Assembly: GCA_030040215.1 (NCBI GenBank)
Contig: JASHUD010000009.1
Coordinates: 1 to 6,963 of the forward strand
DNA length: 6,963 bases
Direction of reading: 5' to 3'
DNA from: Methylovirgula sp.
GTDB lineage: Bacteria > Pseudomonadota > Alphaproteobacteria > Rhizobiales > Beijerinckiaceae
The translations under genes and the position numbers were made by a program. The notes below the pieces were generated by a model, which worked only from the letters and a program-made list of their open reading frames with translations, was not told the DNA's origin and did no database searches. Shown piece by piece: positions 1 to 6,963 of this stretch; positions within the stretch are counted from its first letter, which is position 1, and each line of letters begins with the position of its first letter.

Positions 1-1071
1 AGCATCACCATGCTCAGCGCCGACGAGTCGGCGCCCTGCGACCGGCCCAATCTTTCCAAGGATTATCTTGCCGGCGACGCGCCGGAAGAATGGGTGCCGC
101 TTCGCCCGCCGGAATTTTATCGCGAGCACAGCATCGATCTGCGGCTCGGCGCGCGCGCCACCGGCGTCGATCCCAAAGGCCGAACGGTTATGCTCGCCGA
201 CGGCAGCCGCTACTCCTACGATGCGCTGCTCCTGGCGACCGGCGCCGAACCGGTGCGGCTCAACGTACCCGGCGCGGACGGCGCCAACGTACATTACCTG
301 CGCACCCTCTCCGACAGCCGCGCGATCATCGCCGCAGCGGAGAACGCAAGGCGCGTCGTGATCGTCGGCGCGAGCTTCATCGGCCTCGAGGTCGCCGCCT
401 CGCTGCGCAAGCGCAAGCTTGAAGTGCATGTGGTCGGCCCCGAAGCGCGGCCCCTCGAACGGGTCGTGGGAGCGGAGATCGGTGATCTCATTCGCACGAC
501 CCACGAAGAGCATGGCGTCGTCTTTCACCTTGGTACAAGCGTCGCCGAGATCCGCCGCGATGGCGTCCGGCTGGCAAGCGGAGAGGATCTGCCGGCTGAC
601 TTCGTCGTCGTCGGCATCGGGGTCCGGCCGGCGATCGGGCTCGCCGAGCAGGCGGGGCTCGCCATCGATCGCGGCGTCAGCGTCAACCGTTGTCTGGAGA
701 CGAGCGTGCCGCGCATTTTCGCCGCCGGCGACATCGCGCGTTGGCCCGATCCTTTGACGGGCGAGCGCATCCGTGTCGAACATTGGGTGGTGGCTGAACG
801 GCAGGGACAAGTCGCGGCGCGCAATATGCTCGGGCGGCACGAACCATTCAACGCCGTCCCGTTCTTCTGGAGCCAACATTACGACTTTTCGATCCGCTAT
901 GTCGGCCACGCGGAGAAATGGGACAAGACGACGATCGACGGCGAAGTCGCGGCGAAAGATTGCGAAGTCGCCTATTTTCGCGATGGCCGCAAACTGGCGG
1001 TCGCGACGGTCTCCCGCGATATCGATAATCTAAAGGCCGAAGTCGCGTTCGAGGCGGTCGCCGCCGCCTAG
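1..1071 (+). CDS. FAD-dependent NAD(P)H oxidoreductase, ferredoxin-reductase/AIFM3-like, 5'-truncated by the window edge
   Basis: This is the C-terminal 356 residues of a pyridine nucleotide-disulfide oxidoreductase-fold flavoprotein. The frame is open through base 1, and the ATG at base 10 is internal: the residues just after it (CDRPNLSKDYL) match the conserved YDRPPLSK block that normally lies some 30-40 residues into the first FAD-binding fold. Visible parts, counted from base 1: the ATG motif LLLATGAEP near 77-85, the NAD(P)H-binding dinucleotide fold with GASFIG at 123-128, the second FAD motif IFAAGD at 239-244, and a C-terminal reductase domain with FFWSQHYDFSIRYVG near 288-302. The C-terminal block and VEHWVVAERQGQVAARNML resemble AIFM3-like (Rieske-FAD) proteins, which pass electrons from NAD(P)H via FAD to an iron-sulfur partner. 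A fused Rieske domain, if present, would lie upstream. The substrate is unknown. It is probably cytosolic. Family is secure; subfamily is inferred. Confidence 0.92.
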   Translation, partial: SITMLSADESAPCDRPNLSKDYLAGDAPEEWVPLRPPEFYREHSIDLRLGARATGVDPKGRTVMLADGSRYSYDALLLATGAEPVRLNVPGADGANVHYLRTLSDSRAIIAAAENARRVVIVGASFIGLEVAASLRKRKLEVHVVGPEARPLERVVGAEIGDLIRTTHEEHGVVFHLGTSVAEIRRDGVRLASGEDLPADFVVVGIGVRPAIGLAEQAGLAIDRGVSVNRCLETSVPRIFAAGDIARWPDPLTGERIRVEHWVVAERQGQVAARNMLGRHEPFNAVPFFWSQHYDFSIRYVGHAEKWDKTTIDGEVAAKDCEVAYFRDGRKLAVATVSRDIDNLKAEVAFEAVAAA

Positions 1072-1081
1072 CGGCGAGACC

Positions 1082-1134
1082 GCCCTGGAGCGCAAGGCAG
1101 GCGCATCACGCGTCGCCGTCAGGCGCTCAAGGGC
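1082..1134. terminator. Candidate terminator hairpin between convergent genes
   Basis: An imperfect inverted repeat fills most of the 75-base gap between the stop codons of the flavoprotein gene and the small opposite-strand gene. Arms 1082-1093 and 1123-1134 pair at 11 of 12 positions, with one G-A mismatch at 1087/1129. A small inner stem (1100-1103 with 1114-1117) lies within the loop. On the + strand a T-rich stretch (1150-1158) begins about 15 bases after the hairpin, too far for a textbook intrinsic terminator. On the - strand no T-run follows. The position between convergent genes supports a terminator or transcript-end-stabilising role; the sequence alone does not prove it. Confidence 0.4.
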
Positions 1135-1146
1135 AACTAACGGGGC

Positions 1147-1257
1147 CTATTTCTTTTTGGTCGCGTCCTTGACCGATGCCGCAGCGGCGGCGGCCTTCGG
1201 CTTCACCTTCTTTGGCTTCTTGGCTTCCTTGGTGCTGCGAAGTTGACCTTTTGCCAT
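1147..1257 (-). CDS. Small basic Lys/Ala-rich protein, 36 residues, function unknown
   Basis: This 36-residue open frame starts with ATG at 1257 and ends with TAG at 1147-1149. The product begins MAKGQLRSTKEAKKPKK, continues with a run of six alanines (residues 22-27), and ends in KKK. It is strongly basic, has no hydrophobic segment, no cysteine and no aromatic residue, and is probably disordered. A near-perfect Shine-Dalgarno AAGGAG lies 7 bases before the start, the best reason to call it real. Tiny proteins opening MAKGQxRSxxEAKKPKK occur, as I recall, in many Alphaproteobacteria as uncharacterised hypothetical proteins. The composition resembles histone H1-like tails and suggests nucleic acid or ribosome binding, but that is inference only. 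It lies downstream of, and on the same strand as, the kinase pair, separated by 210 bases, and is probably transcribed separately. Confidence 0.8.
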   Translation of the reverse strand: MAKGQLRSTKEAKKPKKVKPKAAAAAASVKDATKKK

Positions 1258-1264
1258 CACGCTT

Positions 1265-1270
1265 CTCCTT
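1265..1270 (-). promoter_or_regulatory. Shine-Dalgarno of the 36-residue protein gene
   Basis: On the - strand the sequence reads AAGGAG followed by 7 bases and then the ATG at 1257. This is close to the ideal anti-16S match and ideal spacing. It fixes the start of the small gene and rules against the longer overlapping open frame that begins at 1372 in another frame. Confidence 0.8.
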
Positions 1271-1373
1271 GCCGGCCGACCCGGGCATCTTCAAGCGGCC
1301 GCTGCTATGGCTCCCCATCGATCTGCAGACAGCCGCGCAGGCAATCATGCCAATGCATTGCACGGCCGGCAAG
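1268..1373. repeat. 11-base inverted repeat spanning the leader of the small gene
   Basis: CTTGCCGGCCG at 1268-1278 is exactly complementary to CGGCCGGCAAG at 1363-1373, 84 bases apart. The arm near the small gene includes the first three bases of its Shine-Dalgarno (1268-1270). If transcription of the small gene starts upstream of 1373, the arms could pair and partly cover the ribosome binding site. The arms are GC-rich and could arise by chance. The surrounding 1258-1467 stretch (210 bases) otherwise contains no gene I can support; it also holds a perfect 10-base palindrome at 1351-1360. Confidence 0.3.
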
Positions 1374-1443
1374 AAATTTGTGGCCGGCAGCGGGGCCTTT
1401 GGAGGGGGAGCAACGATGTGGCGACAGTTCTCGCGCTGGCGAG

Positions 1444-1479
1444 CGCCGTGTCGGCGGCAACCGTTCGTCAGACGGTTGC
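1444..1479 (-). terminator. Candidate hairpins over the stop codon of the HWE kinase gene
   Basis: A perfect 8-base inverted repeat (1457-1464 with 1472-1479, 7-base loop) has the kinase gene's TGA (1468-1470) in its loop. It is followed directly, in the direction of transcription, by a second 5-base stem with a 3-base loop (1444-1448 with 1452-1456). No T-run follows on the - strand, so this would not be a classical intrinsic terminator. It may stabilise the transcript's 3' end or assist termination of the two-kinase operon. Confidence 0.35.
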
Positions 1480-3417
1480 TTTGGTGGGATCGGCCGGCAG
1501 CGGAGCGGATTTGGCGCGCCGCAGCCTCCTCACGCCTTTGCCGGCCGGATTCGCCGATTGCGGTTGTGCGGATCCGCTCGGCTGGACCGCAATGATTTTG
1601 TGCAGCGATTCCTTGCTGATCGGCTTTTGCAAGATCGGCACCATCTTGAATCGCGGATCGATGCTGTCGACATCGTAGCCGGTGACAAAGACGAACGGCA
1701 AGCCGCGCCAGACCAACACGTCGGCGACCGGGTAGACCAACTCGTTGCCAAGATTGACATCGAGAATTGCAAAATCGAAATCTTGGTTGTCGGCGGCGCT
1801 AAGCGCCGCTGCCGCGGCGGTGAACGGTCCGACGACCGAACAGCCCAAGCTATTGAGGAATTCCTGCATCATCATCGCGACGAGTGCCTCGTCTTCGACC
1901 AGCAAGACACGCGGGCGGACGAGCCCCGCCGGCAGCTTGGGAATTTCCGCCTCGCTGCATTTGCGAATGCTCGCAATCGGCGCGCCGCCGGATTTCTGCA
2001 ACGGGATCGAAATCGTGCAGTGCAACCCGGTCGCGCCCCAATCGAACTTCGCCTCGCCGGAGAGCTGCTGATCGATGCTGGTGCTGATGAGTTTCATGCC
2101 GAAACCGCGCGGCGCGGGATGCGGCGCCGGCGGACCGCCCGATTCCTTCCACTCCAGCGACAAGGTATTGGGCTGCGCTTCCCAGGTCAGCGCAAGAGTG
2201 CCGCCGTCGACCGACAGCGCCCCATATTTGGCGGCGTTGGTGGCGAGTTCGTGCAAAGCCAGCGCAAGGGTCTGCGCGACGGCCGGCTGCAAAGAAACGG
2301 CGGGGCCGGAAGTTGCGATCTTCGCGCCATGGACGGCGCGATAAGGCGCCAGCTCCTCGCTGACCAACGTGCACAGATCGGCGCCGTGCCAACGCGACTC
2401 CGAGAGCAGCGTGTGGGCCCGTGCCAGAGCCGTAATGCGGCCCTCGACGGCTTCTCTGTATTCGTCGATCGATTTGGCGCGCGTCAGGCGAACGATCGAC
2501 TGAATGACGGCCAGCGCGTTTCTCGCGCGGTGATCTACTTCGCGCGCCAAAAGCGCCTGATGTTCCTCGGCCTCCTTGCGATCGGTGATATCGATGGTCA
2601 CTCCGCCCAATCGCCCCATACGCCCGTGTGCGTCAAAGGTGAGGGTCGTTGTTCCAATACACCAGCGAACCTCGCCGTTCGGGCGTCGAATTCGAAACTC
2701 GGACTGATGCGTGCGCTCCTCCATCGACACCGCCGATACCGAAGCGCGCATCCGCTCCCAGTCTTCGGGATGCACAAGGTCTTTCAAGTTCCCAAGGTTC
2801 ACGGTGAAGGTCGCGGGATCCACGCCGAAGATCCGGTATTGGCCTTCGTCCCAGATCCAGTCGTTCTTGACGATGTCCCAATCCCACGACCCCATCTGTC
2901 CCGCGGCAAGCGCCAAGGAGCGGCGCCGCTCGCTTTCCACCAAGCGCTCGTTTGAAGCACTGAGGTCCGCCGTCCGCTCGGCGACGCGCCGTTCGAGCTC
3001 GGCATTCAATTGTTCGAGCTGGCGCGTCTTGCGGTGCAGCTCGGCGAAGACCTTTACCTTGGCGCGCAACACCTCGGGAATGACCGGCACCGGCACATAG
3101 TCCACCGCGCCCATTTCGTAACCGCGCAGCCGATCGACGTCGGACAGATGAATTGCCGAAATGAAAATGATCGCCGTCTTCTCGAAGCGCGGATGTTCAC
3201 GGATCATTGCCGCCAACTGAAATCCGTCGAGCTCCGGCATGCAAACGTCGATGAGCACGATGGCGACATCGGTCTTCAGCAATACTTCGAGCGCCTCGCG
3301 GCCCGACGATGCCTTGACGAGATTCTCGCCGAGATCGCGCAGGATGACCTCATAGGCCATGAGCTTGGCCGGCTGGTCATCCACCAGTAGGACGTTGACT
3401 TTATCGTTCGATGCCAT
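1468..3417 (-). CDS. Hybrid signalling protein REC-PAS-HWE histidine kinase-REC
   Basis: This is a complete 649-residue soluble kinase. An N-terminal receiver (about 8-127) has acidic residues D13/D14 and phosphoacceptor D57. A coiled coil (about 128-165) follows, then a PAS_3-type PAS domain with PAC tail (about 168-282; GSWDWD, VHPEDW, FRIRRPNGEVRW, GVTIDITDRK). The kinase core is of the HWE family: H-box EVDHRARNALAVIQ with H296, N-box LHELATNAAKYGAL (388-401) with the family-defining His389, and the W-x-E motif WKESGGP at 423-429. A second receiver (about 503-605) has D509, phosphoacceptor D553 and K598. The last 40 or so residues are a basic, probably disordered tail. There is no membrane segment, so it acts in the cytosol. 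The first receiver lacks the usual Lys (Val110 in YVPVP). It starts 6 bases after the upstream hybrid kinase gene, suggesting it receives phosphate from that kinase through its first receiver. Its target is not visible; HWE kinases commonly feed PhyR-type regulators. Confidence 0.93.
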   Translation of the reverse strand: MASNDKVNVLLVDDQPAKLMAYEVILRDLGENLVKASSGREALEVLLKTDVAIVLIDVCMPELDGFQLAAMIREHPRFEKTAIIFISAIHLSDVDRLRGYEMGAVDYVPVPVIPEVLRAKVKVFAELHRKTRQLEQLNAELERRVAERTADLSASNERLVESERRRSLALAAGQMGSWDWDIVKNDWIWDEGQYRIFGVDPATFTVNLGNLKDLVHPEDWERMRASVSAVSMEERTHQSEFRIRRPNGEVRWCIGTTTLTFDAHGRMGRLGGVTIDITDRKEAEEHQALLAREVDHRARNALAVIQSIVRLTRAKSIDEYREAVEGRITALARAHTLLSESRWHGADLCTLVSEELAPYRAVHGAKIATSGPAVSLQPAVAQTLALALHELATNAAKYGALSVDGGTLALTWEAQPNTLSLEWKESGGPPAPHPAPRGFGMKLISTSIDQQLSGEAKFDWGATGLHCTISIPLQKSGGAPIASIRKCSEAEIPKLPAGLVRPRVLLVEDEALVAMMMQEFLNSLGCSVVGPFTAAAAALSAADNQDFDFAILDVNLGNELVYPVADVLVWRGLPFVFVTGYDVDSIDPRFKMVPILQKPISKESLHKIIAVQPSGSAQPQSANPAGKGVRRLRRAKSAPLPADPTKATV

Positions 3418-3423
3418 GAGGAC

Positions 3424-3426
<3 letters not shown>
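3418..3426 (-). promoter_or_regulatory. Stop/ribosome-binding-site overlap coupling the two kinase genes
   Basis: On the - strand the upstream gene's TAG stop runs straight into a weak Shine-Dalgarno (TAGG), followed by TCCTC-type bases and the ATG at 3417. Only 6 bases separate stop and start, so the AG of the stop codon is part of the ribosome binding site. The weak site and tight spacing suggest translation of the HWE kinase depends on ribosomes finishing the upstream gene. Confidence 0.55.

Positions 3427-6963
<3,537 letters not shown>

Noticed and set aside
10..12. ATG as the start of the flavoprotein gene
   Set aside because: The frame is open upstream, and the following residues are the conserved DRPxLSK block that is never N-terminal in this family.
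1351..1360. Perfect 10-base palindrome CAATGCATTG
   Set aside because: It is short, isolated and not extendable; no second copy or known operator match supports a regulator site.
1127..1372. 81-codon open frame on the - strand overlapping the small gene
   Set aside because: It is in a different frame from the 36-residue gene, and the strong Shine-Dalgarno lies inside it and serves the ATG at 1257, not its start at 1372.
1343..1372. Possible sigma-70-like promoter for the small gene (TTGCCG, 18 bases, ATGATT on the - strand)
   Set aside because: Both boxes match consensus poorly, and such matches are expected by chance in 210 bases.
1243..2955. 570-codon open frame on the + strand
   Set aside because: It is fully antisense to the HWE kinase, whose catalytic motifs are intact. 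The translation is Arg-rich with no recognisable domain, typical of antisense frames in high-GC DNA.

Overview
The window is high-GC, densely coded DNA. Its gene families (an HWE-type histidine kinase, a poly-HAMP hybrid kinase, an AIFM3-like flavoprotein and a tiny MAKGQ... lysine/alanine-rich protein) point to an alphaproteobacterium, most likely of the order Hyphomicrobiales (Rhizobiales). This placement rests on recognising families; no search was run, and genus cannot be given.

Left part (1-1071, + strand): the C-terminal part of an FAD/NAD(P)H-dependent oxidoreductase of the ferredoxin-reductase/AIFM3-like type. The window edge removes its N-terminus. It converges on a very small gene on the opposite strand (1147-1257, - strand). 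That gene encodes a 36-residue basic protein with an excellent ribosome binding site. The 75-base gap between the two stop codons holds an imperfect hairpin, a candidate terminator.

Middle and right (1468-6963, - strand): two signalling genes in tandem, 6 bases apart, read right to left. The upstream one (3424-6963, N-terminus outside the window) encodes a very large hybrid sensor kinase: at least three 92-residue HAMP-type repeats, GAF, coiled coil, HisKA, HATPase and three receiver domains. The downstream one (1468-3417) encodes a complete 649-residue REC-PAS-HWE kinase-REC protein. The pair contains two kinase cores and five receivers, but no DNA-binding, enzymatic output or Hpt domain is visible. 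They most likely form a phosphorelay whose output lies elsewhere. In Alphaproteobacteria, HWE kinases often feed the PhyR/EcfG general stress response, but nothing here proves that link.

The 210 bases between the HWE kinase stop and the small gene (1258-1467) hold no convincing gene. They contain a hairpin over the kinase stop codon, a long-range inverted repeat that touches the small gene's ribosome binding site, and no clear promoter. I see no RNA gene, mobile element, CRISPR array or attachment site. The genes belong to recognisable families. The less ordinary points are the unannotated-size small protein, the poly-HAMP array, and a receiver domain lacking its conserved lysine.
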